Translations under genes and position numbers: made by a program
In this document: one piece after another, positions 24,569 through 36,260 of the stretch
How positions within the stretch are numbered: the stretch's first letter is position 1
Layout of the letters: every line of letters begins with the position of its first letter
Assembly (NCBI GenBank): GCA_034508935.3
Contig: CM067443.1
Location: 127,990,849-128,054,848 of the forward strand
Length of the DNA: 64,000 nt
Direction: 5' to 3'
Source of the DNA: Berghia stephanieae
Lineage: Eukaryota > Mollusca > Gastropoda > Nudibranchia > Aeolidiidae
Notes under the pieces: generated by a model
What the model was told of the DNA's origin: nothing
The model's database searches: none
What the model saw: only the letters and a program-made list of their open reading frames with translations

Positions 24569-24867
24569 TGAGCTTTTATATAGCGCAATATCCACTAAAC
24601 GTGCTCAAAGCGCTTTACAAGGTGTCCCTGGTCAACAGCAACATTTAACATGTAGGACGAGACATGACGCCTGTTAGGCGATATTACAATTTTTCGGACA
24701 AAGACAACGCTGTTAACGGCCAGGTACTCATTTTACACCTGAGTACAGGGAGAGAATGTGAGTAAAGAGTCTTTTTCAAGGACTCAACTATGCGCCGAAC
24801 GAGGCTCGAACCCAGGACCTTCCGATCTGTAAGCGTGTGTCATACCACTAGACCACATAGCCGCACA
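24569..24867 (-). mobile_element. SINE family A, full length, young
   Basis: Near-consensus. Head 'accactagaccacatagcc' at right, tail 'gagcttttatatagcgc' at left. Confidence 0.92.
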
Positions 24868-24957
24868 ATATGACCATACATATTTGGTGAAGATATGAGA
24901 TCACATGACTCCAGCTAAGAAATGTCATTTCAGTGTCAATGAAAATGGTGTGTGTTT

Positions 24958-25428
24958 ATGATTTTATGGGTTTTACAGCACTCTCGACACTAATAGCTCA
25001 ATTCAGCGCCAGTAAAAAGGAAGTAATTTAGAGGCAAATTTGTAGATATGAAGTTAAAGGCGCAAAAGAAAAAGTAAGAAAAAGGGGACAGGTTCAAAAA
25101 GGGAACAGAAGCTTCAATCAATCCACAGATTTGCCAATTTTCATATTACCAAGAAGTCCCATCCAGCCACAAACAATGAATTCCGCTGTGAAGGAGTCAC
25201 TCAAATGTTTACAAAGTACAAGAGATATGATTTAGAAGGACAAAAATATCATCTCTTCTTGAAAAATGTAATTTACATTTTATTTTCCCTCCCTGCTAAG
25301 ATCCCCGTCACGATCAGGGGAAAAAGCCGGGCAAACTCAATCCAGAGCAAATATAGAGAGCAACATGGAAAGGGAAAACAAATATGGGGTATAAAAGACA
25401 CAGAAGTGAGTGACTATGAAAAGACAAA
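24958..25428 (-). repeat. Family R repeat, copy 2
   Basis: Shares 'gggttttacagc', 'cagcgccagtaaaaaggaag', 'cactcaaatgtttacaaa' and 'cagaagtgagtgac' with the family. The ends match other copies. Confidence 0.65.
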
Positions 25429-25463
25429 TTATGGGATATTACAGATTAGATAGATTTAGAGTT

Positions 25464-25745
25464 AAATGCCTGCAACACTATTGAGTCATAGGCGCCAGAG
25501 AAAAAGTAAGTCAAAGGAGAACATCTACGAGGGAATCAAAGAAACAATCTATCCCCGTACGTGGTCTAAGGCCGTCCAAAGTCACAAAAGGACGTCTACA
25601 TGAGATCATTATGTTTATTAATACAAATTCAAGCAGAAAGACGATTTACAGGAAGAAAAATAGCTCTAACAGAGAACAACTTGCAAAAACCAGGGGACCT
25701 CACTCCATGACAAGGACAGCAAGACTATGAGAAAAGGACAACAGA
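25464..25745 (-). repeat. Family R repeat, copy 3 (partial)
   Basis: Degenerate copy with 'tgcaacactattgagtcata', 'ggcgccag' and 'aaaaagtaagtcaaagg', lying directly next to copy 2 in the same orientation. Confidence 0.5.
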
Positions 25746-26528
25746 TTAACCAGTTAATTGCCGTACTCTTGAAAAATATGTTTTTAAATATTAGACCAGA
25801 AAACTTGTCCTTCAAATTTAAATGACCCTCAGATTGGAAAAACTCTCAAACCTGTAACTTTGCGAAGTCTCCCAGCTTTTTTTTGGCCAAGATTAGGGTC
25901 ATCAATCGATATTTGAAGGACGAGTTTTCTGATCAAATTTCTAATAAAGAGTACGGTAATTAACAAAAGTGAATACAACAGCTTCAAAATAGAACAAAAT
26001 ACCAAACCCTTCTTCAGCCAACGACAAAAAACAAAACAAACAAAAAAACACGATAAAAACAAATACAATACTAAAAGACCAGATCGACGACTAAATCTTG
26101 TGTACGTCCTCTCTGTTGAAGAAAAATCTTGGAATATAAACAAAAAGACGCGTTCCCTAGGTAACCAAGACTGCCAAATTGAACTGAATATAAAACAACG
26201 CATACAATTTGGTGCGTTCATTAAAAAAACAACAAGGAAGGAACACGGGTAGAATGGAAATATGTGTGAAATGTATCTGTTGAAATAAATCCAATTAGGC
26301 GGTAATAATCCAAACGTATGACGAATGGACAGTGATCCTTTAGAAATGGAGTGATCGTGAATATGAGCTAATCTTATCAATATCTACTCCAACGATGGAT
26401 GAAATAACAGCAATATTCACAAAGGTTTTAAAATAATTAATATTGTTTGTTTTTTTATATTTTTTTTTGTATTAAATTTAGTTTTTCTAATATCTATTTA
26501 TTAGGGCCTAGCGGCTATCTATAGTCAC
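25746..26528. other. No gene supported; one decayed hammerhead-family arm
   Basis: A 183-codon minus-strand frame (26380-25829) is Phe/Leu-rich without a domain and is probably random. The stretch 25965-26020 (-) is a truncated relative of the hammerhead-bearing repeat arms. Confidence 0.4.
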
Positions 26529-26994
26529 TAGTGCGGAGCGGTCCTTGTCAAGCTTAAGGACCACGGTCCTACGGTCCTTGGGAAATGAAGACCGCAAGGA
26601 CCGGTCTCTAGACCGGTCCGTTCATTCTTGAACCGTTAAAGACCGCTACACGATGAAAACCGTGGCCTACAGGAGTAAAACACACGGAGTAGTCACACTC
26701 ATTTCAAATTGTAACCTAATTAGAGAAGAGGGGTGATGCCTTCTTTATTTGCTCACCGTACTTCATTGTTACTTCGATAATTTAATAAAATTTGAAATTT
26801 ATCCCCATTAACGGAGATAATGGCATCGCCCAAGGCGTTGATCGAGTTGTTCGTGGCGTTGATACACACACGCAACTCCTACCCCCCCCCCCCCCCCCCA
26901 CCACACACACACACACATTAGAGGGCAGCGAGCATTGAAGAGTAAGAGAGAGACGTGAAGTTATAATAAGAGGGGGTGGATGAGGTGATAAGAG

Positions 26995-27152
26995 GGGTCG
27001 ATGGTGACTTTTCGCCAGATCTAACAAACTCAGCTACCCATTCATTGCTGAGTAGACAGGGATTCAGAAAAAAATCGACTGCACCCGGGATCGATCTCTG
27101 GCCCTTTGCGTATAAAGAGAGTGCTCTATCAACTGAGCTATCGGGGTCCCCA
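26995..27152 (-). mobile_element. SINE family B nested in the hAT element
   Basis: The minus strand reads 'gatagctcagttgataga' then 'cacgcaaagggcc'-like sequence as in the copy at 2342. It is the 5' half of the SINE. Confidence 0.75.
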
Positions 27153-27367
27153 AATATTCTATTGGACCTTTTAAAAATACAGACGTTAAAACTGTTTTTT
27201 TTGGACGGAAGAAACTAATGAAACTCATATTACTTGATTAGTTAAAACACCAAACGAAATTTTAATATTATTGTATTATTTTAAATGACAACAATGCGAT
27301 AGAAAGGAGTGGCGACAAGAGATGGACAAAAGAAAACAAAAAATCAGACTTGCAACTTGCTAGGTTC

Positions 27368-27368
<1 letters not shown>

Positions 27369-27408
<40 letters not shown>
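27369..27408. repeat. (CA)n microsatellite
   Basis: About 20 CA units inside the hAT element. Confidence 0.95.
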
Positions 27409-27410
<2 letters not shown>

Positions 27411-27883
27411 CTTTAGTAGTCACATACATTTCAAACAATAACCCATTAGAGAAGAGGGGTCATGCCTTCATCATAGATCATTGTCATTGCGATCATTATG
27501 GTGTAGTAAATTTTGAAATTTACCCCGTATAATGGAATCGTCCAAGGCGTGCGCCTCCTGTTCCCCCCATCTCACACACGAAAGGGCGGTTTGCGGAGTG
27601 GAGGGAGGTGGTCGTCTGCCTCTATGGTCGTCTGTGTAGTTTAGTGTATGGCAAAGGGGGGTGGGTGCGATTAATTAAGTGGGATGGGTGGTGATTGGTG
27701 GAAGATAGGCAAAGGACCGAGGCAACGAATCGCTGGGGAAGTAGTATGGCGCGAGACCGTTGAAAGGTGATAAGAAGTGAGGACCGCCGGCGGTCTTCCT
27801 CTTTGGGACTGGACCACGGTTCACAGCTAAAAGACCGTGGGACCGGTCCTCGGTCCGGTCCTCAGCGCGGCACTAATAGTCAC

Positions 27884-28420
27884 CCACTGCTAGCTACATC
27901 TCCAATGCATTCTTACAATCCTCCACCCAACTCCCTCCTTTCTTCATATCCCTTCTTTCATTGACTCAGCTTCCTTTTCTTAATTCACCCATCCCCATCC
28001 TTCTATCCATATCTCTATCCACCTACAAAGTCTTAGGACCCGCCTGGACTCCCCTCCAACTTGATCACTTGTCCATCTCACTCAATGCCCTCTCCCACCC
28101 CTCCTTGGCCATCTCCTACTCCAGCAGTTTTAATTTCTTCTTTCGGGTTGCATAAGCCCTAGTCATTTATGTTTGTTTTCTTATAATCTTGCCGAACTTC
28201 CCCAGTACATGATTTCGTCACCATTCATACGATAAGTGTCATTTTCAAATATAATTCCTTTTCCTTTCCCTTTTTTTTCGTCTTTATTAAGTCTCTTCAG
28301 ACTACGTTAAAATTGCAAATATTCTTTCTCATCTATTCCTTCATCTTCGTCTCTACCGAAAGAAAGACCTAAACATTAAACTAACCACTCACAGCAACTT
28401 ACACCTCCCCCCCCCCCCTT

Positions 28421-28458
<38 letters not shown>

Positions 28459-28860
28459 ACATTTTCCCCCCTCTGTTACTCTAGCACTCCTCCCTCTCTC
28501 TCTCTGTTTCTCTCTTAGTCTTCCCCTCTCTCTTTCACTTGTCCGTTTATATAATTGGTATAATATACAAACCACCCTATCTATCCCTCCCTCATCCTCA
28601 TTTTAGAGACTTCTTTTAGTCCATTTTACTGTATATTTCATATTACAAGTCCATTCTCTCTTCCCCCCCCCCCGACCGCCCCACCCTCCCGCTTTCTCTC
28701 TCTCTCTCCAACCCTCATTCCATACATTTCACATACACACACACACAAACACATACATACCCCCTCTCACCCCATTTATCCCATCTCCCTTCTCTTGCAT
28801 CCACATCCAACAACCTCTCCATATAATATGTACAGTGTCTACATTTAACAAAATGTGATT
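27884..28860. other. Pyrimidine-rich, low-complexity DNA
   Basis: A long C/T-rich stretch with C-runs, TC and CA microsatellites (28409-28461, 28664-28675, 28733-28748). No gene is seen. Confidence 0.7.
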
Positions 28861-29390
28861 TTTTGTAACCTTACATTTTTGTGTTTTGTTTTTGTCTCCT
28901 GACGAAGGCCAAGGGCCGAAAAGTTGTTTGTTATGGGTTGTTCTCTTATATATGAGTCACATTTACTCACTTTATTTTTCTTCCATCTTATTGGCTCATT
29001 TGGGCACCTCTAGTTTTTGATGAAATAACACAAATCCTAAAAACTAAAGATGTAAGAAATACCCCGGAGTCTAGTGATACTCACTCATTCTGGTGTTGTT
29101 CTCCGGAGAAAGTTTGGATCATCACAAGGCCTTTTACTTGCACAGACCGCAACCTTGTGTATGCCAAGAGATGCGCACATTGTAACATCAGTTACGTTGG
29201 TGAAAGACTGGTGAAAGAGATGCTTTGCACAGCATCTACGGGACATTTGCCAACAAATCGGGTACAGCTGTGGTTCAACATCGCTGGCCATCCCGGCACC
29301 AAGGTCGCTCAAAGTTTGTATATTGAAATTCTGCTACACAGACACTATGTCTATCTCATCGCAAACAGGAAACACATCTGATTTTTGTTT
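28861..29390 (+). mobile_element. Penelope-like element relic (hammerhead plus GIY-YIG fragment)
   Basis: A hammerhead-like motif at 28899-28925 is followed about 230 bp later by a plus-strand segment reading 'NLVYAKRCAHCNISYVGE' (29149-29202). This fits the GIY-YIG endonuclease of Penelope-like retroelements (a VY-i-C--C---YvGeT pattern). 'QHLRDI' follows slightly downstream in another frame, which also fits the family. It is a broken relic; no reverse transcriptase is seen. Age is not estimable but decay is extensive. Confidence 0.55.
28899..28925 (+). ncRNA. Hammerhead-ribozyme-like motif
   Basis: CTGACGA, then a stem II that can pair GGCC with GGCC around AAG, then GAAAAGTT. The core boxes fit except that A follows GAAA where C is expected. 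Minimal type I hammerheads of this kind are known from Penelope-like elements. Confidence 0.5.
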
Positions 29391-29910
29391 TGTTTGTTTT
29401 TAAGGGTTTTTTACGGCGCTTGCAACACATTTAGGTCATATAAGCGCCAGTAAAAAGGACGTAAATGGGATAGTAAAAAGTTCTAGAATTACAATTAAAG
29501 CACAAAAGAAAAGGTGAGACAAAGGGGAATTGGTTCAAATAGGGAACAGATGTAGATTCCAAGAGCACACAGTCAAAGTACTTAGTTTGAGATCACCTAA
29601 AAGTCTCATTCAGACACAAGCACAGGTCTAACTAAGAGGAACACACTCAAATGTTTACCAATCATATAATATAACATGTAAACTAAATATAATACAATAC
29701 ATAACAGAGAAATGATTTACAAGGAAAAAATATAATCTCCCAAACTATAACTATGCATTCGACTGTTTCCCTCCCAGCCAAGGAATTCCAGCCAGGGTCA
29801 GGACAAAACCAAGTAACCTCATTCCAAGACAACGACAGGAAACAATTGGAAAACGGGTATGGGGGGATAGAAGACACAGTATGTACCTCCCTGCCCACTA
29901 TGGGAGAAAC
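29390..29910 (-). repeat. Family R repeat, copy 4 (full length)
   Basis: Among the best preserved copies. GTTT-rich left edge (tail of the minus strand), 'ttacggcgcttgcaacac' then 'aagcgccagtaaaaagg' forming the terminal hairpin, and right end near 'cctgcccactatgggag'. It is closely similar to the copy at 32540. Confidence 0.7.
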
Positions 29911-30765
29911 ACATCTGATTAAATCCCTTGAATGTCTAGAGATATCGTTCCCATTCAAAACTGGCACTCCTTAAATGAAATAATCAAACGACACAAACGC
30001 ATTTTTATACAATTTATTTCATAATAAGAATCTTCAAAAATAACTAAAAACAAAAACAGAATGACATTAAAAATCAGCTTTGCAATATTTTTTCTATTTT
30101 CACAGCCTTCGAGTTATAGTTTGTCTTGAATTTCAAATTCATTATGTTATCCCAACATAGACAACATTACAAGTTGGTTATTATTTTTTTTTCTCAGAAT
30201 AAGCATTGTTTTGTGAAGCATCGAAGAAAAGAAATAATGCTGCTTTAATCGGACATAAAATATCTGAGTCAGACAGACAATGCTATCGTCATCAATGCTT
30301 GACTTGATAGCTGTATCAGTAATCGAAGTCAAGAAATGACCTACTCAACAACTTTAATCGTGTCAGTGGTTGTTAACTTACTAGTTTGGATTTGAGATTT
30401 GTTTCTTCTTGAAAGGTGCTCGTAACACTGAAGGTTTAAGTAAGTAGTCCAGCAGAAACGTCGGTACATAATGCAAGCCCAAAGGAGACACTCTCAGTGT
30501 TTACAAAAAGTTCAAATGAATACATTTAGCTGATATATATTATTAGCAAAATAAAAATCATGTCCCTCTCATATAATGACATGAAAACCGAAGACAGATA
30601 GCCATGTTATATGTAACATCGGATAGCATGGTACATCAACGATCCTCTCATATCAAACGCGTCTAGAAAAGTAAGATAATAATATTACATCCATGGATTG
30701 TGGTTGCCAGTTGCATCGATTTTATTCGTGAGTCGAGGACAAAATACAGGCCTTCGTTAATAAAT
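29911..30765. other. AT-rich DNA, no gene seen
   Basis: Only short open frames and no recognised repeat. Confidence 0.5.
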
Positions 30766-30784
30766 GGGGGGGGGGGGGGGGGAG

Positions 30785-30872
<88 letters not shown>
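30766..30872. repeat. G17 run plus (GA)n tract
   Basis: Seventeen G followed by about 85 bp of almost pure GA, a long polypurine strand. Confidence 0.95.
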
Positions 30873-30879
<7 letters not shown>

Positions 30880-31111
30880 CTGGAGGAGTCAGTATATAAT
30901 TTGCTTCATAGATTTAAGACTTTTCCTCAAATGAAAGTGCTTTTCCATTTTCAACAGTTCTTATTCTTTACGATTAGTTCATATGAAATATTTATAGATA
31001 GTCTCGGGTGGAATTTTCCCTTTGACAGAATCATATTCATATGGCCGGCACTTTATGTAAATACAAACACAATTTTTCTGAGGAAAGGGTGCGTTTGTTA
31101 TTTTAAAAATA

Positions 31112-31290
31112 TTTTTTTTATGGGTTTTACTCATAATGTATTTTTGATGTTTCCCTTCAGTCAAGGGTCTCAACCATGGCCTACAATCTCATTCCAAGAC
31201 AAAGAAAAAAAGTAACACGCAAAAGGAAATTAGACACTGGGGTAGTGAAGACACAGAAAAGGTAATCGACCCGTCCACTACGAGAGGTCA
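31112..31290 (-). repeat. Family R repeat, copy 5 (internally deleted)
   Basis: It keeps the left edge 'atgggttttac' and the right third ('tctcattccaagacaaag', 'gacacagaaaagg', 'ccactacgagagg') but lacks the middle. Confidence 0.5.
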
Positions 31291-31773
31291 AAAAAACCCA
31301 TTCAGAGGAAAGGATTTGATTTTGCCCCTTTTTTCTTGACAAGATTATCCAATCATTAACGTAGTTAAAAATACATTTCAAACATATATAATGAGATATG
31401 ATATCTATATTATTTATATATACATTATTTTCAATTTTTAAAGACCATAATAAATTTACAATTTAAAATACGACAACACTTTCAAAGACTTTTGCCAGAT
31501 AATCACTGACAAATTCTTTAAAAACCCGGAGTAATAATGATAAGTATAAATAAGATTATTCTATAGCATTCCTAAAAATCTAAAACATTCAAATTTAAGA
31601 TTTTTCCTCTTTATTTTTGGGAGATTGCATTTTTTTCATTTTTTAATAAATCGATTCCCAGTAAACTTCATTTAACTGATATTGAGTCAACATTCGACCA
31701 AAGAATATCGCGAGTATGTGGGGTTTTTTTATCCTACTGTTTATTTGGAGCTTTAATCTTGAGACACTTTTAT
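31291..31773. other. AT-rich DNA, no gene seen
   Basis: No coding or repeat signal recognised. Confidence 0.5.
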
Positions 31774-32265
31774 GTTTGTTTGTTTGTTTATATGGGTTTC
31801 ACAGCCCTCACAACCCTATTGTGTCATTTCAGAGGCAGTAAAAAATAAGATGATTCAGGAAAAGTTGTAATCTGCAGTTAAAGCATCGAAGAAAAAGCAT
31901 AGCAAAGGGAACAGGTTCGATTAAGGACACGGCATTCCACAAGCAATCTATCGATGTGCCTATTATGACATTACCTAAAATCCCAACCCGGTACATATAT
32001 CCTGCCATAAAGGATACGCAGCAATGTGAAGTAAAATATATTTAAAACAAATAACTATAATAATGCATAATAGATTTATAATGAAAAGAATAGCATCTCT
32101 AAAATAAAAGTACTATACATTTGACTGTCTCCTGCATATTAAAGATCCCATTCAGGACTAAAAAATAAACGATCCAAAACGAAGACAGAAAGCAATGTGG
32201 AGAGCGAAAACAGATAGAGAGAAAGAAGACATAACAAATGACCTCTCTGCCACATTTTATGCCAT
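31774..32265 (-). repeat. Family R repeat, copy 6
   Basis: Left edge (TTTG)n then 'atgggtttcacagccc'. Shared middle 'gggaacaggttcgat' and 'atgaaaagaatagcatctc'. Right end 'aaatgacctctctgcc'. Confidence 0.65.
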
Positions 32266-32539
32266 TCATCACAAATTAAAAGGAAAATAATGAGAATGGG
32301 TTTAGAAATTAGCTGCTTCTACAATTAAATGTGTAAATGATAATCTGGGTTTTGATCCGATAGGATACCTTGATATCTATATTTATTTCCTAGACAGATC
32401 TATATTCATTTTCTAAAGAGCACAAAAAAACATATTTTGCAACACTTTCTTCAGATAGAATCAATAAATTACCCAAAGGGAAAAGATTAAGAGCCAGAAT
32501 AAAAAAAAAAAACAACATATTAAATGTTGTTCGTTTTGC

Positions 32540-33056
32540 TCGTTTTTTGAGGGTTTTACGGTACTTGCAACACATTTAGGTCATATCAACGCCAGTAAAA
32601 AGGAAGAAAATGGGATAGTTAAAAGTTCTAGAATTACAATTAAAGCACCCAAGAAAAGGGAAGACAAAAGGGAATTGGTTCAAATAGGAAACAGATGTAG
32701 ATTCCAAGAGCACATTATCAGTGTACATAGTCTGAGATCACCTTAAAGTCTCATCCAGACACAAGCACAGGTTCCTACTAAGAGAAATACACTCAAATGT
32801 TGACAAATTATTATATACAACAACAAAAAAGTAATACAATGCATAACAGAGAGATGATTTACAAGACAAAAAATATCATCTCCCAAAACTCTAACGATAC
32901 ATTTGACTGTCTTCCTCCCAGCCAGGGTGTCCGGCCAGGACAGAACCAAGTTATCTCATTCTAAGGGAAAGACAGAAAGCATGGTGGAAAACAGATATAG
33001 GGGGATAGAAGACACAGTAAGTGCCTCCCTGCCCACTATGGAAGGTCAGGAACCCC
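32540..33056 (-). repeat. Family R repeat, copy 7 (full length)
   Basis: Closely matches the copy at 29390 throughout ('gttctagaattacaatta', 'cagatgtagattccaaga', 'cctccctgcccactatgg'). Confidence 0.7.
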
Positions 33057-34020
33057 ACCCATATTGTATAGGTATATATAAACACAGTCAAGCTTCAATC
33101 TCATGCAAATTAAATCCCTCTAATGCACATCATTATAAAAGACGTTAAACAAATGAATAACAAAATTAAAATGAAAATGAATCATAGACTATTAATACAA
33201 ATAATGAGAAGAAAAATCCAAAACTAAAGATGAAGGAACATTATATTTCTTTAAAAATTGTATTATGAAAATCACAGGCATGATCAAATCACATAAGGCT
33301 TTAGAAAAAATAAGTATAAAAAAAGGAAAAAAATGCTACATACAAACTTTATAAGTGAAATAAACTTTGTTGTTGACGGCCACCATTATAACTGAGTGGT
33401 AGCCTTTACAACTTTAATGAAATTATTTTTTCTCCTTAAAATTGCGGTAACTTAGTTTATGTTACATATATAAAAGTTTGTATGTGACATTTTTAAATGG
33501 TAAAGTATGATTGAAATGTTACAATTTATTACTGATGAATTTTGTGTTTCTCTAAGGCTGTGACCAAATTGCTGTGTAAACAAAATCTGTAATATTTCAT
33601 CCTTTTCCGTATGTCCATAAATGTCATCAAAAATTTCCGTATAAATTAAAGATGATCCCTTAAGGTAGGTAGGTATGCATTGGGTAAAACAAAATTTTGG
33701 TGAACTGACACTGAGTTACAAACAGACCCACATCAATGAGGGGAAAATTGCATACACATGAAGAGGACTACTATTCAATACAGATTGCTTTGACAGAGGT
33801 GTGTTGTAAAATCTGTTCTGTAGATTAATGCGAGAATGTAATAAACAACCATATAAAGATAGTCTAATTTAAATCAGCGACGGTGTTTTAAACACAAATG
33901 ATATCATTGAACATGCCCTAAAGGATATCATGGCCAATGATGACATGCATAAAATTACAATAATAATCCAATACGGTAAAATAACTTTACAAGATTTACA
34001 TTTTACGAAAATAATGCAAT
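33057..34020. other. AT-rich DNA, no gene seen
   Basis: No supported feature. Confidence 0.5.
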
Positions 34021-34156
34021 GATGAAGAAGAGGAGGAGAAGGAGGTGGAAGAGGAGAAGAAAAAAAAAAAGAAGAAGCAGCACAAAATGAGGAGGGAGGG
34101 GAGGAGGCAGAGGAGGAGGAAAAAAAAAAGAGGAAGAAGTAGAATAAAAAGAAGAC

Positions 34157-34201
<45 letters not shown>
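34021..34201. repeat. Polypurine tract and (GAT)n array
   Basis: The stretch 34021-34150 is nearly all A/G. A pure GAT array follows at about 34156-34200. Confidence 0.9.
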
Positions 34202-34204
<3 letters not shown>

Positions 34205-34783
34205 TATAGGTAAGAGACGCACTCCAGACATTGTTTCTATAAGTAATTAAAACTGAATTTTGAAATTGAAAAAAAAAAAGGATATTCTCTGAAATATCAA
34301 AATGGAAACTTTTTACCAGAAAACACGAACATGTAAGGCAAAAGGTTTTGAAGATTTGATACAGAAATTAATCTACTGAAAGTTTACTGTCCCTTCTTAT
34401 AAATCCTTAATCTTTATTGCTAAAACTTCGAGTCTAAAAGTAGAATTTTAGTTTATCATGTTTCTTTACGCTGTACTCTAATGGTATAGGATTATTTTTT
34501 AAAATAAAAAACTGCTTGAATTGGCTAAAATGTAAATGTACCACCCATCCTAGCATTAAAATAATTGGATTTGGACAGCAACACTTCCCCCCCCCCCTTC
34601 CCTTTTCCTCCCTTTAGTGGCGATTAGAAAAGAAGAAATTGTGTTATGGATATAATCGCCAGGTCACAACTTTGAAGAACTGGGAACTTTAACAGAACTT
34701 GTGAAAAACATTTCTATTCAACTATCATTTGACAAATAATTTACAATTTTATCACCATGTCATCTTTCTCCCATTTACCAATA
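34202..34783. other. AT-rich DNA, no gene seen
   Basis: Contains a C-run near 34590, and nothing else recognised. Confidence 0.5.
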
Positions 34784-35477
34784 CAGTGGAACCTCCCGAT
34801 AACGACATGCCACGGGACCGAGTTTTTATGTCGTTATCCGGAGGTGTCGTTATTTAGACGTTTCCAAGATGGCGGACAAAGTGGGCGTGGTAAGGCCAGC
34901 GGGACCAGTTTTTATTAACATTGACAAAAACAAAACATTGTAGTGTATTCCTCTTAGAGGGTTTTTGCGTGTGTCTGGATGAGACTTTTATGTGATCTGA
35001 ACTGAGTACACTGATACTGATAGTGCGCTGCGAGTTAGATAAAATTCCTCCTCCCACAAAAACACAACTACTACTACTACTACTACTACTCCTACTACTA
35101 CTATCACCACATAATATCACATTTTCCAAGATTTTGTGTTTACTTGCTTACACTTAGATTTATACCTTGGTTTTTATTAATGCATATCAGCCAAGATTCG
35201 TCAAAAAAAAAAAAGCTGCGTTCTCATTGGTTCAAGCAGGAATAGTTTTTATAAACTTTGAGTACTCAAACTCGGTATTTTTAGTATCATATATCTACGA
35301 AAACTGCCGAAAATCGCCAAAATGATGTCGTTATTCGGAGGTTTTATCAAAAAGTACGTCGTTATTTGGAGGTTTTTTTTACTGATCTTAAATAGAAAAA
35401 AAATCGGGACCACGGGCCAATGTCGTTATCAGGAGGTTGTCGCTATTCGGAGGTGTCGTAATCGGGAGGTTCCACTG
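34784..35477. mobile_element. Pogo/Tigger-type MITE, 694 bp
   Basis: Flanked by TA on both sides. Left end 'cagtggaacctcccgata' and right-end reverse complement 'cagtggaacctcccgatt' form inverted termini of about 24 bp with one mismatch, characteristic of pogo/Tigger elements. Subterminal 'gtcgttat..ggagg' blocks repeat several times. There is no transposase. It also contains a YY1-like site 'ccaagatggcggac' (34864-34877), a fragment of family R (34941-35020, plus orientation) and a (TAC)n array. Confidence 0.85.
34941..35020 (+). repeat. Family R fragment inside the pogo MITE
   Basis: 'gtgtattcctcttag', 'gtgtctggatgagactttta' and 'gtgatctgaactgagtac' match the minus-strand sense of family R. 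It is the only fragment in this orientation. Confidence 0.55.
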
Positions 35478-35617
35478 TACGTTTATTCTTCCTATGATCT
35501 CTGACACCAGGCTTAAAAATTCAAAATAACATTAATTAACAATAATTACAGCATAATTTGTACATAATTTGCTGCCTTGTAACAACTGGAACATCATGAC
35601 AATGTAAACTAACACAA

Positions 35618-35883
35618 GGTAATTCCTTAAGGTCCATCACGTCCATGGAGACACGTGTATCCCGATTTCTTTTACCCTGAGGAGACAATGACAACTGGTT
35701 GCTATTTGTTGGATAGGACAGTATTAACAGAGCTGGGTGGACAGAGTGGTAAGAAACCCCCCCCCCAAAAAAAAAAAACAAAAAAAAACAAAACAAAACA
35801 ACCTTAACTCAACCCAGAATTTAAACTGGTCCCTTTGTTTGCTAGACATGTGGTCTTTCAATTGAGCTACTGGGACTCCAGGA
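35618..35883 (-). mobile_element. SINE family B, old copy
   Basis: The minus strand reads 'cagtagctcaattgaaaga', 'caaacaaagggacca' and 'tgtccacccag', matching the order in 2342-2560. A C/A-rich expansion lies in the middle. Confidence 0.6.
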
Positions 35884-35974
35884 CCAACACAACACCAACA
35901 ACGAAATATCAATTTTACACATACAATAATTTCAACACAAATCATAAATCTGTCACGAGTGATTTTTTGTTTGT

Positions 35975-36260
35975 TTGTTGCTTTAGGTCTCTTCCAACAC
36001 AATTGAGGTTATATGAGAGACCGCTGAAACAAAAAAACAAGCAATCTAACAAAAATAGTACAAATGTAAATCAAAATCATAACCTAAAGATATCATAAGC
36101 TAAATTATAAATAACCAAGAACAAACAGGCAGAAGATTTACAGAAAAAAAAATATCCCTGTCAAAAATACAATCACAAACCAAAGAAGCAGGATAGGCTA
36201 GTTAAGAGAAGAAGAAACGACATCACTATCGGATCGTACACCCATGCGAACATCATAGGT
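35975..36260 (-). repeat. Family R repeat, copy 8 (degenerate)
   Basis: (TTTG)n left edge then 'ccaacacaattgaggttat' aligned with the family's 'gcaacacatttaggtcat'. The rest is weakly similar. Confidence 0.4.

Larger units (their letters stand above)
26529..27875. mobile_element. Non-autonomous hAT-type DNA transposon
   Basis: This is a 1347-bp element flanked by an exact 8-bp target duplication 'atagtcac' (26521-26528 and 27876-27883), the hallmark of hAT insertion. Termini are inverted (left 'tagtgcggagcggtcc', right reverse complement 'tagtgccgcgctgagg'). Both subterminal zones are packed with ggtcc/ggacc motifs, candidate transposase sites. There is no transposase. The interior holds an approximate duplication (26686-26990 and 27405-27700), a nested family B SINE, and C-rich and CA microsatellites. 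Confidence 0.85.

Noticed and set aside
25829-26380. 183-codon minus-strand frame
   Set aside because: Phe/Leu/Ser-rich low-complexity translation of AT-rich DNA with no domain; overlaps a repeat-family arm.
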